A stretch of 64,000 nucleotides of DNA. Origin: Azospirillum brasilense (GTDB taxonomy: Bacteria > Pseudomonadota > Alphaproteobacteria > Azospirillales > Azospirillaceae). A program made the translations under genes and the position numbers. Location: positions 1 through 64,000 of the forward strand of contig NZ_QLKQ01000042.1 in NCBI RefSeq assembly GCF_003349955.1, written 5' to 3'. Position 1 is the stretch's first letter. Each line of letters starts with the position of its first letter. Below, one piece after another: positions 1-8,894 of this stretch. The notes beneath the pieces are model-generated. The model was given only the letters and a program-made list of their open reading frames with translations. It made no database searches and was not told the origin of the DNA.

Positions 1-42
1 GGCCCATGCGGAGCATGGGAAGGGTGGGGGCAAGGGGGGCGC

Positions 43-2511
43 CTAATCCCCCATCCCAGCGACCCGCACCTCCCGCTCCGCGCCCAGCGAGCCGAAGGCC
101 CGCGCGGCGGCGGCGAGACTACGGCCTTGCTGCTCCTCCTTCTCCAGACGGGCGTAGACCGCCAGCGCCTGCGCCACCACCTGATCCATGTTGTAGTAGC
201 GATAAGTGCCGAGCCGGCCCAGGAAGATCACGTCCGGGGTGCCGTCGGCCAGCGCCTGGTACTTGCGGAACAGCTCCTGATTCTCCGGGCGGGGGATCGG
301 ATAGTAGGGATCGCCCTGTGCGGAGGGATACTCGTAGGTGATGCTGGTCTTCGGGTGGCTTTGCCCGGTCAGGTGCTTGTACTCGGTGACGCGGGTGTAG
401 GGCACCCCCTCCGACGGCTCGTTCACCACGGCGACGGGCTGGAACCATTCCCGGTCGACCGTCTCGTGCCGGAAGGTCAGGGAGCGGTAGGGCAGCTTGC
501 CGAAGCGGTGGCCGAAATACTCGTCGATCGGGCCGGTGAAGACGATGCGGTCGTAGGCGATCTCGTCCCGCACGTCGTCGAAATCGGTGTTCAGCATCAC
601 CTTGATGTTCGGGTGGTCGAGCATGCTCTCGAACATCCGCGTGTAGCCGTTCAGCGGCATCGCCTGGAAGCTGTCGCCGAAATAGCGGTCGTCGTCGTTG
701 GTCCGCGTCGGCACGCGGGCGGTCACCGCCTTGTCGAGCTGCGACGGGTCGAGGCCCCACTGCTTGCGCGTGTAGCCGCGGAAGAACTTTTCGTACAGCT
801 CCCGCCCGACGGCGCCGACCACCACGTCCTCCGAGGTGCGGACGTCGGCCACCGGCTCCGCCCGGCTCTTGAGGAACTCCGCCACGCCGGCCTCGTCGAG
901 GTCCAGCCCGTACAGCTGGTTGACCGTCGTCCGGTTGATCGGGATGGGGACGAGCCGCTCGTCCACCCGCGCCAGGACGCGGTGCTCGTAGGGCCGCCAC
1001 TTGGTGAAGCGCGACAGATAGTCGGCGACCGGCTTGGCGTTGGTGTGGAAGATGTGCGGGCCGTAGCGGTGGATCAGCACACCGGCGTCGTCGTAGTGGT
1101 CGTAGGCGTTGCCGCCGATGTGCGGGCGCCGGTCGATCAGCAGCACGCGCTTGTTCAGCCCCGCCGCCAGACGTTCCGCCAGCACGCTGCCGGCAAAACC
1201 CGCCCCGACGATCAGATAGTCGAAGCCGGAGCGGCGGCCGGCGGCGCGCCCGTTGACGTGTTTGGCCGGATGGATCGCCGGCGCCGGGCGGTGGGCCGGC
1301 GGGGCGGCGCGTCCGCGCTGGCGGGCCTGCTCCATCAGCGTTTTCATGCGGCCCTGGGTCTTGTCCCAGGACATGTCGCGCAGGACGTGGTCGGCGGTGG
1401 CGCGCAGCCGTTCCGGGTCGGCGGCGTCGGCCAGGGCGGCCGCGACGGCGGCGACGAAATCCTCCGGCGCGTCGGCGATGCGCACGACGCCGCTGTCGCC
1501 ATAGCCGCGCACCACGTCGGTGATCGAGGTGGAGACGACCGGGCGCCCGGCGGCCAGATATTCCGGCGTCTTGGTCGGGCTGATGAAGCGGGTGGACTGG
1601 TTGCGCGCGAAGGGCATCAGGGCGACGTCCCAGCCCGCCAGATACTGTGGCAGGTCGTCGTAGCTCTTCGGGCCGAGATAGTGGATGTTCGGACGGTGGG
1701 GCAGGTCGGCCGGGTCGATCTTCACCACCGGGCCGACCAGGACGAACTGCCAGTCGGGCCGCGCCGCCGCGGCGGCGTCCAGCAGGGCGATGTCCAGCCG
1801 CTCGTCGATGACGCCGTAGAAACCAAGCCGCGGGTGCGGGATGGCCGCCTGATCGGAGGGCTCCTCGACGATGCCGCGGGCGGCGGCGAAATGGGCGACG
1901 TCGACGCTGCTGGGGAAGGCGTGGGCGTTGGGGTGCAGGGTGCGCTTGGCCTCGTAGAGGCTGACGCCGCCGGTGAACACCACGTCCGCCCGCGCCATCA
2001 GCTGCCGCTCGCGCTCGACCAGCTCCGGCGGGGCGCCGTGGAAGGCCGACAGCTCGTCCATGCAGTCGTAGACCACCAGCGCGCCGCGCAGATGGCCGGA
2101 CACGCCGAGGCTCATCGGCGTGTAGTACCAGAGGATCGGGTCGGTCACCCCCTCCTCGGCCAGATAACGGTCGAGCAGTTGGCGCTGGGCGGTGACGGCC
2201 GCCTCGCCGTCCAGGCCGGCGGGCAGGCGGGGCACCAGGACATGGACGCCCTCATCCTCGCGCACGTCCAGCCAGGGCTCGGGCGTGTCGTTGTGGATCG
2301 GCTCCTCGACGAACAGCACGCGGTGGTCACGCGCGAATCGCGACATAAGATGTTGTGGGCGTTGATAAACAAAGCTCCAGCGCAGGTGCGAGAAGCAGAT
2401 CAGGGTCTGCGAGGGTGGAGCGGTGATCTCGGAGTGTGGAGAGTCGGCGGTCGGACGTGTTCTTTTTCGGTTTCTGCCGATTGGGAACTGGTGTTGGCCG
2501 GCCCAACTCAT
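43..2511 (-). CDS. glf: Glycosyltransferase fused to UDP-galactopyranose mutase
   Basis: An 822-residue two-domain protein. Residues about 36-395 look like a glycosyltransferase of the type opening with SHLRWSFVYQRPQHLMSRFA, with a GT-B-like C-terminal half (TKTPEYLAAGRPVVST near 313). A Pro/Ala-rich linker at about 400-428 leads to UDP-galactopyranose mutase, with the FAD-binding GAGFAGS at 436-442 and HIGGNAYDHYDD at 464-475. The mutase converts UDP-galactopyranose to UDP-galactofuranose, so the fusion probably makes and uses a sugar for surface polysaccharide. A stand-alone Glf is about 370-390 residues, which is the size of the C-terminal part. The ATG at 2511 follows a GAGAGGATGGA ribosome site. 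The mutase call is firm; the sugar added by the N-terminal domain is unknown. Confidence 0.9.
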   Translation of the reverse strand: MSWAGQHQFPIGRNRKRTRPTADSPHSEITAPPSQTLICFSHLRWSFVYQRPQHLMSRFARDHRVLFVEEPIHNDTPEPWLDVREDEGVHVLVPRLPAGLDGEAAVTAQRQLLDRYLAEEGVTDPILWYYTPMSLGVSGHLRGALVVYDCMDELSAFHGAPPELVERERQLMARADVVFTGGVSLYEAKRTLHPNAHAFPSSVDVAHFAAARGIVEEPSDQAAIPHPRLGFYGVIDERLDIALLDAAAAARPDWQFVLVGPVVKIDPADLPHRPNIHYLGPKSYDDLPQYLAGWDVALMPFARNQSTRFISPTKTPEYLAAGRPVVSTSITDVVRGYGDSGVVRIADAPEDFVAAVAAALADAADPERLRATADHVLRDMSWDKTQGRMKTLMEQARQRGRAAPPAHRPAPAIHPAKHVNGRAAGRRSGFDYLIVGAGFAGSVLAERLAAGLNKRVLLIDRRPHIGGNAYDHYDDAGVLIHRYGPHIFHTNAKPVADYLSRFTKWRPYEHRVLARVDERLVPIPINRTTVNQLYGLDLDEAGVAEFLKSRAEPVADVRTSEDVVVGAVGRELYEKFFRGYTRKQWGLDPSQLDKAVTARVPTRTNDDDRYFGDSFQAMPLNGYTRMFESMLDHPNIKVMLNTDFDDVRDEIAYDRIVFTGPIDEYFGHRFGKLPYRSLTFRHETVDREWFQPVAVVNEPSEGVPYTRVTEYKHLTGQSHPKTSITYEYPSAQGDPYYPIPRPENQELFRKYQALADGTPDVIFLGRLGTYRYYNMDQVVAQALAVYARLEKEEQQGRSLAAAARAFGSLGAEREVRVAGMGD

Positions 2512-2921
2512 GTTTCCATCCTCTCATCAATGACGTACCGTCGGGTTGCCACCGGGAATTCGCCACGAATACAGTGGATTTTTGCGGCGCAGCGGAGTGG
2601 CGTCGAAAACCGGAAACCAACAACGGGGTCGGCCGGGGTGGGTTCCGTGACAGAAATGCGCTGCGGAAACGGTTCCCCGATTTTTCAACGCTCGTTCTTT
2701 TGCGCCGGGTTGGCTGGGGTAAGCGCATATTTCAGCGGGCGGGGGTGGCGTCCGGGGAAGACTGCGCGTCTCCAGTGCTTTTCGATGCGCGCGGATTTGG
2801 TGATGTTTCTCTCGCTTCACTCGACCTGAGCGGGTTCCGTCTTCTGGAAATTAATGCGCTTTACTGATTTTCAGGTCATAATGCATTCAAGGAGTTGGGG
2901 AAGTTTGGAAGGAGACGAGGG
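2512..2921. other. Intergenic region without a recognisable gene
   Basis: About 410 bases between the divergent glf fusion and ribbon-helix-helix genes. Composition is less GC-rich than the flanks, and the short reading frames in both directions have no recognisable protein character or ribosome site. It presumably holds both promoters. I could not identify a clear operator or RNA. Confidence 0.5.
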
Positions 2922-3314
2922 ATGTGCCGAATTTTTGCCGGTCAGGACCCGGAGCGCTTCCGCATGGTAACCCGGCGGGTCCGCCTCAGCGGTCACTCGA
3001 CGAGCGTCTGTCTGGAAGCGGCCTTCTGGGACGCGCTGGAGGAAATCGCGGCGATGCAGGGCGTCTCGCTGGGCCGCTTCTTGTCAAAGTTGCACGACGA
3101 AGTCTTGGCCCGCGGGGTGGAGCGGCGCAACTTCGCCGGCCTGCTGCGCTGCGCCTGCTTGACCTACGCCCAGGAGGTGAAGGGCCACCGCCCCTGCGTG
3201 GAGGAGCTGGAGCGGGAGGCGCGCACCGATTTCGCCGCGGTGGCCGCCGCCGGTCTTCCGGCGCGGATTTCGGCCGCCGTCACCGCTCCGGAAAAAGAAC
3301 GCGAGACGGCCTGA
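2922..3314 (+). CDS. Ribbon-helix-helix domain protein
   Basis: A 130-residue protein beginning MCRIFAGQDPERF and then VTRRVRLSGHSTSVCLEAAFWDALEEIA. This matches the alphaproteobacterial ribbon-helix-helix family (RHH_4 type), which typically begins MCR-F-G-DP and has a basic beta strand followed by two helices. Such proteins are presumed small DNA-binding regulators; no target is known to me. The ATG at 2922 is chosen over an upstream in-frame ATG at 2895 because AAGGAGAC lies just in front of it and the family usually starts at MCR. It is transcribed divergently from the glf fusion. Confidence 0.75.
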   Translation: MCRIFAGQDPERFRMVTRRVRLSGHSTSVCLEAAFWDALEEIAAMQGVSLGRFLSKLHDEVLARGVERRNFAGLLRCACLTYAQEVKGHRPCVEELEREARTDFAAVAAAGLPARISAAVTAPEKERETA

Positions 3315-3397
3315 GCGCAAAAGAGTGCCCCCCTCCTCCGTCCGGAAGAGAGGGGCTGTAATCAGCGTGGCGTCCCGAATAATGGGACAGTGCGGGA

Positions 3398-4969
3398 TCA
3401 GATCGCGTTCTTGGCCATTTGGCCGGCGATGTAGTCGGCTTGCCGCAGCGCCAGCGCGACGATGGTCAGGGTGGGATTCTCTGCCCCGCCCGTGGTGAAT
3501 TGCGAGCCGTCGGAGACGAACAGGTTCGCCACGTCGTGGGTTTGTCCCCACTTGTTCACCACGCCGTCGCGCGCCTTCTCGCTCATCCGGTTGGTGCCCA
3601 GATTGTGGGTGGACGGGTAGGGCGGCGTCGGGAAGCTGCGGGTCGCCCCCACCGATTCATACAGCGCCATGCCCTGGCGGTAGGCGTGCTGGCGCATGGC
3701 GACGTCGTTGGGGTGGTCGTCGAAATGGACGTTGGGAACGGGCATCCCGTACTTGTCCTTCTTGTCGGCGTGCAGGGTGATGCGGTTGCTCTCCTGCGGC
3801 ATGTCCTCGCCGACCAGCCACATGCCAGCCATATGGTCGTAACCGTCGAGCGCCGAGGTGAACTCCCGCCCCCAGGCGCCGGGGTCGAGGAAGGCGGCCA
3901 TGAAGGGCAGGCCGAGCGACAGGGTCTCCATCTCGTAGCCGCCGACGAAGCCGCGGTCGGGCTTGTTCTTCGCCTCGTCGCGGATGATGCCGGCCATGGT
4001 GGTGCCGCGGTACATGCGCACCGGCTTCTCGAACACGCCGTAGACCGAGCCGGTCATGTGCCGCATGTAGTTCCGCCCCACCTGTCCGGAGGAGTTGGCG
4101 AGACCGTCCGGGAACATCGAGGAGGCGGAGTTCAGCAGCAGGCGGGGGCTTTCGATGGAGTTGCCGGCCACCGCGACGATGCGGGCCTTCTGGCGCTGGA
4201 TCGCCCCATCCTTGTCGGCGTAGACGACGCCGGTCACCTTGCCCTTGGCGTCATGCTCGATCTTCAGCACCTGGGCGTTGGCGCGGACCTCCAGCTTGCC
4301 GGTCTCCTCGCCCTTGGGGATCTCGGCGATCAGGGTCGACCACTTCGCCCCGGATTTGCAGCCCTGGAAGCAGAAGCCGATCTGCTGGCAACTCCCGCGC
4401 CCATCGCGGGGCTCCGAATTGATGGCCATGTTGCCGGTGTGGCACTCCGTGTAGCCCATCTTGTCGGCGCCGGCCTTCAGGACCTTGAAGTTGTTGTTGC
4501 CGGGAAGGCCGGGGATGCCGTTGGTGCGGGTGACGCCCATGCGGTCCTCCGCCTTGGCATACCAGGGCTCCAGCTCCTCCAGCGTGATCGGCCAATCGAG
4601 CAGGTTGGCGCCGGCGACGTCGCCGTAGGCGGTGCGCGTCTTGAACTCGTGCGGCTGGAAGCGCAGCGCGGCACCCGCCCAATGCACGGTGGAGCCGCCG
4701 ACCGCCTTGACGATCCAGGCCGGCAGGCCGGGGAAATCGCGCGACACCCGCCAGCTTCCCGAGGTGGTGCGCGGGTCGAGCCAGGAGATCTGGGCGAAGC
4801 TGGCCCATTCGTCGTTCTGGAAATCCTCCATGTTGTGGCGGCCGCCGGCTTCCAGGATCACCGTCTTGATGCCCTTCAGCGCCAGTTGGGTGCCCAGCGT
4901 GCCGCCGCCGGCCCCGGAGCCCACGATCACCACGACGCTGTCGTCGTTCAGGTCGAATTTCGCTACCAT
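3398..4969 (-). CDS. GMC-family FAD oxidoreductase (gluconate 2-dehydrogenase-like large subunit)
   Basis: A 523-residue flavoprotein with the dinucleotide-binding motif GSGAGGGTLG at 17-26, the internal VGGSTVHWAG motif, and the C-terminal HNLGTNRMS and ENPTLTIVALALRQADYI segments typical of glucose-methanol-choline oxidoreductases of the sugar/gluconate dehydrogenase branch. These oxidise a sugar or polyol and pass electrons to a cytochrome. No signal peptide is seen; in this family the FAD subunit usually rides across the membrane with the Tat-exported small subunit encoded just upstream (4998-5564). The usual third partner, a multihaem cytochrome c, is not in the neighbourhood. The substrate is not predictable. 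Confidence 0.85.
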   Translation of the reverse strand: MVAKFDLNDDSVVVIVGSGAGGGTLGTQLALKGIKTVILEAGGRHNMEDFQNDEWASFAQISWLDPRTTSGSWRVSRDFPGLPAWIVKAVGGSTVHWAGAALRFQPHEFKTRTAYGDVAGANLLDWPITLEELEPWYAKAEDRMGVTRTNGIPGLPGNNNFKVLKAGADKMGYTECHTGNMAINSEPRDGRGSCQQIGFCFQGCKSGAKWSTLIAEIPKGEETGKLEVRANAQVLKIEHDAKGKVTGVVYADKDGAIQRQKARIVAVAGNSIESPRLLLNSASSMFPDGLANSSGQVGRNYMRHMTGSVYGVFEKPVRMYRGTTMAGIIRDEAKNKPDRGFVGGYEMETLSLGLPFMAAFLDPGAWGREFTSALDGYDHMAGMWLVGEDMPQESNRITLHADKKDKYGMPVPNVHFDDHPNDVAMRQHAYRQGMALYESVGATRSFPTPPYPSTHNLGTNRMSEKARDGVVNKWGQTHDVANLFVSDGSQFTTGGAENPTLTIVALALRQADYIAGQMAKNAI

Positions 4970-4997
4970 GGCTGAAACATCCTTCCTGGGACGGTGG

Positions 4998-5564
4998 TCA
5001 GAGCCACTCGATGTCGTTGAATCCGCGGTCGATGTAGCCGCCCTTGGCCGCGCTCTCGCCCTCGTAGCCGAAGAGCGGCCAGACCTCCTGGTTGTTGTAG
5101 ATCCCGGTGACCAGCCCGCCGCGCACCGTCTGGAAGAAGGGATCGGCCTCGATCTCGTGCAGCAGCCGGACCCGGTCGGCCTCCCAGCCGACCTCCGCGT
5201 AGGGCGCCTCGTGCTTGGCCTTGGCCAGGCGGTCGAGCTTCGCCATGCCGGACTCGTACAGCTCCTTCAGGGCGGGGTCGGCGGCCGCCTTCTCGTCCTG
5301 CGCCTTCATGGCGACGGCGTAGAAGCGGTCGGCCAGCCGGTCGTGCGGGTAGATGTCCCGCGACACCCGGATCAGCGAGCGCATGGTGTCGGGCGCCAGC
5401 GCCTTGGTCTCATAGCCCCACGCCTCGCGCGGGCAGAGGATGGCCCCGCCCGACACCAGGATGGCCGTCGCCGCGGCGGCGGTGGCCGAGGCCGCCAGGA
5501 AGGCGCGCCGGTGCATGGTGTGATTGGGGGTGGGTTTTGCTGTTGTGCTCGTCGGAGAACGCAT
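4998..5564 (-). CDS. Gluconate 2-dehydrogenase subunit 3-like, Tat-exported small subunit
   Basis: A 188-residue protein with a twin-arginine-like leader, HRRAFLAASATAAAATAILV, near residues 18-37, followed by a domain of the gluconate 2-dehydrogenase subunit 3 type (RVSRDIYPHDRLADRFYAV; GIYNNQEVWPLFGYEGESAAKGGY). It lies 28 bases upstream of the GMC gene in the same orientation, the standard small-large subunit pairing. The start at 5564 has a GGGAGGAAGCG ribosome site; a downstream ATG at 5516 would begin right at the HRRAF leader and is the alternative. It is expected to dock the FAD subunit and carry it to the periplasm. Confidence 0.85.
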   Translation of the reverse strand: MRSPTSTTAKPTPNHTMHRRAFLAASATAAAATAILVSGGAILCPREAWGYETKALAPDTMRSLIRVSRDIYPHDRLADRFYAVAMKAQDEKAAADPALKELYESGMAKLDRLAKAKHEAPYAEVGWEADRVRLLHEIEADPFFQTVRGGLVTGIYNNQEVWPLFGYEGESAAKGGYIDRGFNDIEWL

Positions 5565-5617
5565 CGCTTCCTCCCAAGACCGATTATGATTTTTGCTTCG
5601 AAGGGGCCGCGCCTGTG

Positions 5618-6013
5618 TCAGCGGTAGCGGCCGTGGCGCTGAAGGACCTCGATCTTGTAGCCGTCGGGATCCTGGACGAAGAAGAAGCGGGCCATCAGCG
5701 CGCCGTCCCGCGCGAACTCCTTGATCGGATTGGGGCCGTAGCCGAGCGCGGTGAAGCGCCGGTGTTCCCCGTCCAGATCGTCGACGCAGACGGCCAGATG
5801 GCCGTAGCCGTCGCCGTGGGCGTAGGGTTCGCCGCGGCCGTGGTTGATGGTCAGCTCGATCTCGAAGTCGTTTTCGGCGTTGCGCAGATAGACCAGGGTG
5901 AAGCCGTCGAAGGCGTAGCGGTCGGCGCATTCCAGGCCGAACGCGCGGGCGTAGAAGTCCCGCGACCGTTCCTCGTCGAGGACCCGGATCATCATGTGGA
6001 TGGCCTTGGCCAT
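5618..6013 (-). CDS. gloA: Lactoylglutathione lyase (glyoxalase I)
   Basis: A 131-residue VOC-fold protein beginning MAKAIHMMIRVLDEERSRDFY, with ENDFEIELTINHG, GYGHLAVCVDD and DPDGYKIEVLQR, the classic glyoxalase I segments. The metal-binding His and Glu residues lie in these stretches. It converts the methylglyoxal-glutathione hemithioacetal to S-lactoylglutathione in the cytoplasm. The ATG at 6013 gives the usual family length and has GGAG eight bases upstream; an in-frame ATG at 6049 lacks a ribosome site. A methylglyoxal synthase gene lies far downstream (51363-51797), so the cell both makes and removes methylglyoxal. Confidence 0.9.
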   Translation of the reverse strand: MAKAIHMMIRVLDEERSRDFYARAFGLECADRYAFDGFTLVYLRNAENDFEIELTINHGRGEPYAHGDGYGHLAVCVDDLDGEHRRFTALGYGPNPIKEFARDGALMARFFFVQDPDGYKIEVLQRHGRYR

Positions 6014-6204
6014 GGGGGCTGGCTCCGTTCCGGTTGGTGGCTCCAGCATGAATGTTAGTGGCGCTGATTGTTTGGTTGGCAGTAAGTATCTACTACAAGC
6101 GCGACGCGAAGGGGGTAGCCCGGTCGGTGGTCGCTCATCCCTGCTTTCGGGACGGCGTTCCAGCCGCGATGGCGTATCCTCACGGCCTGGAAAAGGAGCT
6201 TCCC

Positions 6205-6588
6205 ATGCGACACAGGACGGGCCGACCCCTCGTCGTGGCGGGCCTTGCCGCGCTGGTGCTTATGGCCGCACCGACGGCGAACGCCGCATCGCCGACATCG
6301 GAATGGCGTGGCTGGCTGTCCGACAGCGCGGGCGGGCTGCGCGACGGGGCGGAGCGCGCGATCATCCTGGGCGGCGCCCTGCTGTACCAGAACCGGCATA
6401 CGGTGGCGGGGCTGACGCTCGGCTGTCTGGCCGGCGGTGCGGTGGGGGCAACGGGCGCCGTCGCTGCGGGCGCGGCGACCGGTGGGGCCGCCCTGCTGGC
6501 GACCGGCCCGGCCGCGGCGCTGGGCTGCGCCCTGGGGGCTGCGGCGGGTGGTGCGATGGGCCGCCCGCTCGATCAACCCATGGAGTAG
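6205..6588 (+). CDS. Exported Ala/Gly-rich hypothetical protein
   Basis: A 127-residue protein. It has a clear Sec signal peptide (MRHRTGRP then VVAGLAALVLMAAPTANA, cleavage likely near residue 27), a short polar stretch, and then a long Gly/Ala-rich hydrophobic segment resembling glycine-zipper regions. I do not recognise a family beyond that; such proteins are often associated with the outer membrane or periplasm. The ATG at 6205 follows AAAAGGAGC. It stands alone between glyoxalase I and the convergent DUF1127 gene. Confidence 0.6.
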   Translation: MRHRTGRPLVVAGLAALVLMAAPTANAASPTSEWRGWLSDSAGGLRDGAERAIILGGALLYQNRHTVAGLTLGCLAGGAVGATGAVAAGAATGGAALLATGPAAALGCALGAAAGGAMGRPLDQPME

Positions 6589-6595
6589 ACGGACG

Positions 6596-6820
6596 TCATC
6601 CTTTCCAGAAGGGCTTGTCCATCTCCTCGCGCGCCGCCGCCTCGTCGAAGCCGAGGTCGGCCCAGAGATGGGCGTCCATGCGGGCCAGGGCGCGGCGCAG
6701 CGCCCGCCGCTCCCGCCAGCTGGTCAGGCGATCGAGCCAGGAGCCGGCCGTGGGGTTGGCGGTGGGGCCGGCGGTCATCCCGCCGCTCCGCTTGTCGTGC
6801 GTTCCGCTCATGCTCGTCAT
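6596..6820 (-). CDS. DUF1127 small protein
   Basis: A 74-residue protein whose C-terminal half (WLDRLTSWRERRALRRALARM, then DLGFDEAAAREEMDKPFW) is a DUF1127 domain: an Arg-rich amphipathic helix followed by the L-D-GF-EA-E-KPFW motif. Members in other alphaproteobacteria affect RNA turnover and stress or phosphate responses; that role is family knowledge, not shown here. The start at 6820 has GGGAGGG eight bases upstream, while the longer in-frame ATG at 6844 is too close to its GAGGA. It diverges from the LysR gene at 6938, an arrangement that could allow control by that regulator. Confidence 0.75.
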   Translation of the reverse strand: MTSMSGTHDKRSGGMTAGPTANPTAGSWLDRLTSWRERRALRRALARMDAHLWADLGFDEAAAREEMDKPFWKG

Positions 6821-6937
6821 GCGGCCCTCCCGCCGGTCGGTCATTCCTCGAAGCCGGAAAATCGCCCGTCGGGGCGTGGACGACAAACCATGCTTTCTCA
6901 TAGGATGGATGAGCCAGAGTCATCCATGGAGCGTCCC

Positions 6938-7858
6938 ATGCGGCGTGCCCTGCCGCCCCTTCACGCCCTGCGCGCCTTCGAGGCGGCGGCCCGCCACGAG
7001 AGCTTCTCCAAGGCGGCGGACGAGCTGTGCGTGACGCAGGGCGCGGTCAGCCGGCAGATCATGGGGCTGGAGGAGTGGCTGGGCGTGCCGCTGTTCCGGC
7101 GGCTGACCCGCCGGGTCGAGCTGACCGACGACGGGCGCGCCCTGCTGCCGGTGCTGTCGGAGTCCTTCGACCGCATCGCCGGCACGGCGGCGCGGCTGGC
7201 GGCGCGGGGGCGGGATCTGCGGATCAGGGTGGCCTTCTCCTTCGGCATCCGCTGGCTGATGCCGCGGCTGGTCCGCTTCCAGGCGCGCCACCCCGACGTG
7301 CAGGTGCGGGTGACCGTCGCCTGGACCAGCGGGCTGGAGTTCGACCCGCAGGAGTTCGACGCCGCCATCCCCTATTGCCGGGAGGTGCCGCCCGGCGTCT
7401 CCGCCGCGGAGGTGCTGCCGGAGCGCCTGACCGTCGTCTGCCCGCCGGCCCTGGCGGAGCGGCTGCGGGTGCCGATGGACCTCGGCGCCATCCCGCTGCT
7501 GCACGGCTGTTCGGAGGGGCAGGACTGGCGGGCCTGGCTGGCCGCGGCGGGGTTGCCCTTCTTCGAGGCGCTGCGCCAGGGTGCGGTGTTCGACGCCATG
7601 GACCCGGCGATGCAGGCCGCCGCCGCCGGCATGGGCGCCACCGTCGCCGACCGCATGCTGTGCGCCGAGGATGTGGCGGCGGGCCGCCTCGTCCTGCCCT
7701 TCCCGGAGATCGAGGCGTCGTCCGGCAGCTATTGGTTCGTCTGCCCGGAGGGGATGCAGGACCGCCCCGCCGTCGCCGCCTTCCGCGGCTGGTTGCTGGA
7801 GGAGGCGCGCGGCGAGACGGCGCAACAAAGCGCCGCGGCGGTTGTTTCCCCGGTTTGA
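6938..7858 (+). CDS. LysR-family regulator (GcvA-like)
   Basis: A 306-residue LysR-type regulator. The N-terminal winged helix (PPLHALRAFEAAARHESFSK, AADELCVTQGAVSRQI) closely resembles GcvA-type members. The periplasmic-binding-protein-like effector domain follows, with RIRVAFSFGIRWLMPRLVRF marking the subgroup. The ATG at 6938 is preceded by GGAG at a good distance; an ATG 12 bases upstream lacks this. The DUF1127 gene reads away from it across a 117-base gap, where autoregulatory sites would be expected. The effector is unknown. Confidence 0.88.
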   Translation: MRRALPPLHALRAFEAAARHESFSKAADELCVTQGAVSRQIMGLEEWLGVPLFRRLTRRVELTDDGRALLPVLSESFDRIAGTAARLAARGRDLRIRVAFSFGIRWLMPRLVRFQARHPDVQVRVTVAWTSGLEFDPQEFDAAIPYCREVPPGVSAAEVLPERLTVVCPPALAERLRVPMDLGAIPLLHGCSEGQDWRAWLAAAGLPFFEALRQGAVFDAMDPAMQAAAAGMGATVADRMLCAEDVAAGRLVLPFPEIEASSGSYWFVCPEGMQDRPAVAAFRGWLLEEARGETAQQSAAAVVSPV

Positions 7859-7887
7859 GCCGAAACCTTGACCGGGGGAGCGCCGCC

Positions 7888-8430
7888 ATGGAAGCGCAGG
7901 GAGAGCCGCAACGGGGGCCGCGCCCGGACCTCGACGAGGACACCATCGCCTTCGCTGGAAAGCTGTTCCACTGGGCGCGGTCGGGCGGCACCGCCGAACT
8001 GACCGAGCTGCTGGAAATGGGCCTGCCGCCCAACCTGCGCAACGACAAGGGCGACAGCCTGCTGATGCTGGCCAGCTACCACGGCCACGCCGAGTTGGCC
8101 CGCAACCTGATGCGCCACGGCGCCGATCCGGAGCTGGCGAACGACCGCGGGCAGACGCCGCTGGCCGCCGCCGCCTTCAAGGGGGATGGGGCGGTGCTGC
8201 GCGTCCTGCTGGAGGAGGGGGCCGCCGTGGACGGCTGCGGGCCGGACGGGCGTACGGCGCTGATGACCGCCGCCATGTTCGACCGCGTCGCGATGGTTGA
8301 GTTTCTGCTGGCCCGCGGCGCCGATCCCGACGCGCGGGACGCCCGCGGCCTGACCGCCCACGAGGCGGCGCTCGCCATGGGCGCCGCCAACGCCGCCGCC
8401 CGGCTGGCGCCCGGCGGCCAGACCGTTTAA
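7888..8430 (+). CDS. Ankyrin-repeat protein
   Basis: A 180-residue protein with four to five ankyrin repeats, recognisable as GDSLLMLASYHGHAELARNL, GQTPLAAAAFKGDGAVLRVL, GRTALMTAAMFDRVAMVEFL and GLTAHEAALAMG. No signal peptide or transmembrane segment is apparent, so it is probably a cytoplasmic protein-protein interaction module. It starts 29 bases after the LysR gene with a GGGGGAG ribosome site and probably shares its transcript. It converges on the periplasmic sensor gene, overlapping its end by four bases. The binding partner cannot be predicted. Confidence 0.85.
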   Translation: MEAQGEPQRGPRPDLDEDTIAFAGKLFHWARSGGTAELTELLEMGLPPNLRNDKGDSLLMLASYHGHAELARNLMRHGADPELANDRGQTPLAAAAFKGDGAVLRVLLEEGAAVDGCGPDGRTALMTAAMFDRVAMVEFLLARGADPDARDARGLTAHEAALAMGAANAAARLAPGGQTV

Positions 8431-8894
8431 CGGGGCGGACCCATTTCCATCAGCTTGCGGCGCCCTTCGGGCGACAGTTGGCCGAGCACCTCGATCACGC
8501 GGCTGTCCATCCGGCCGCGCAGGTCGGCCTCGGTCGCGTGGGCCTGTTCGAGCGAACGGCGCAGGCCGTCCGGGTCAAAGGTCGGAGCTTTTATGCTCTC
8601 GCGGATCTGGTGGCGCATCGCCTCCATGTTCTGATGCATGCGCTCGATCGACGTGCGCTCCGCCTCGTAGCCGCGCCGCAGGATGGCTGCATCGGCGGGG
8701 GACAGCTCGCGCTCGGCCCGTTCGACGAAGCGCGCGATTCCCTGGCCGGGATCGGGCGGCGGCGGTGGAGGCATGAGGTGCAGCGCCTGCGCGGCGAGGA
8801 TGCCGCCCAAAAGCATGTTCATGCCGAGCGAGCCGACCATCAGATACCAGGGCCAACGGCGCGGGGCGGCGGGGCCGCCGATGGGGCGGCTCAT
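8427..8894 (-). CDS. Periplasmic metal-sensor-like protein (CnrX/CpxP superfamily)
   Basis: A 155-residue membrane-anchored protein. One N-terminal transmembrane helix (WYLMVGSLGMNMLLGGILAA, about 16-35) is followed by a Pro-rich spacer and a helical periplasmic domain (ERAERELSPADAAILRRGYE; QLSPEGRRKLMEMGPPR), the layout of the periplasmic heavy-metal sensor (Metal_resist) family. It is the last gene of a three-gene unit with an ECF sigma factor and an anti-sigma-like protein, joined by ATGA overlaps. By analogy with CnrYXH it could sense a periplasmic signal, but no His-rich metal site is obvious, so the ligand is open. Confidence 0.75.
   Translation of the reverse strand: MSRPIGGPAAPRRWPWYLMVGSLGMNMLLGGILAAQALHLMPPPPPPDPGQGIARFVERAERELSPADAAILRRGYEAERTSIERMHQNMEAMRHQIRESIKAPTFDPDGLRRSLEQAHATEADLRGRMDSRVIEVLGQLSPEGRRKLMEMGPPR

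Noticed and set aside
127..2829. A 900-codon frame on the plus strand opposite the glf fusion
   Set aside because: It is the antisense shadow of a clear gene in GC-rich DNA: no recognisable domains, biased His/Val/Arg composition and no ribosome site.
2327..2867. Overlapping short frames in the intergenic region right of glf
   Set aside because: None has a ribosome site, family similarity or plausible composition, and they contradict each other by strand.
3327..3356. Hairpin between the convergent ribbon-helix-helix and GMC genes
   Set aside because: A 9-base stem with a mismatch is present, but no T run follows in either direction, so I did not call a terminator.
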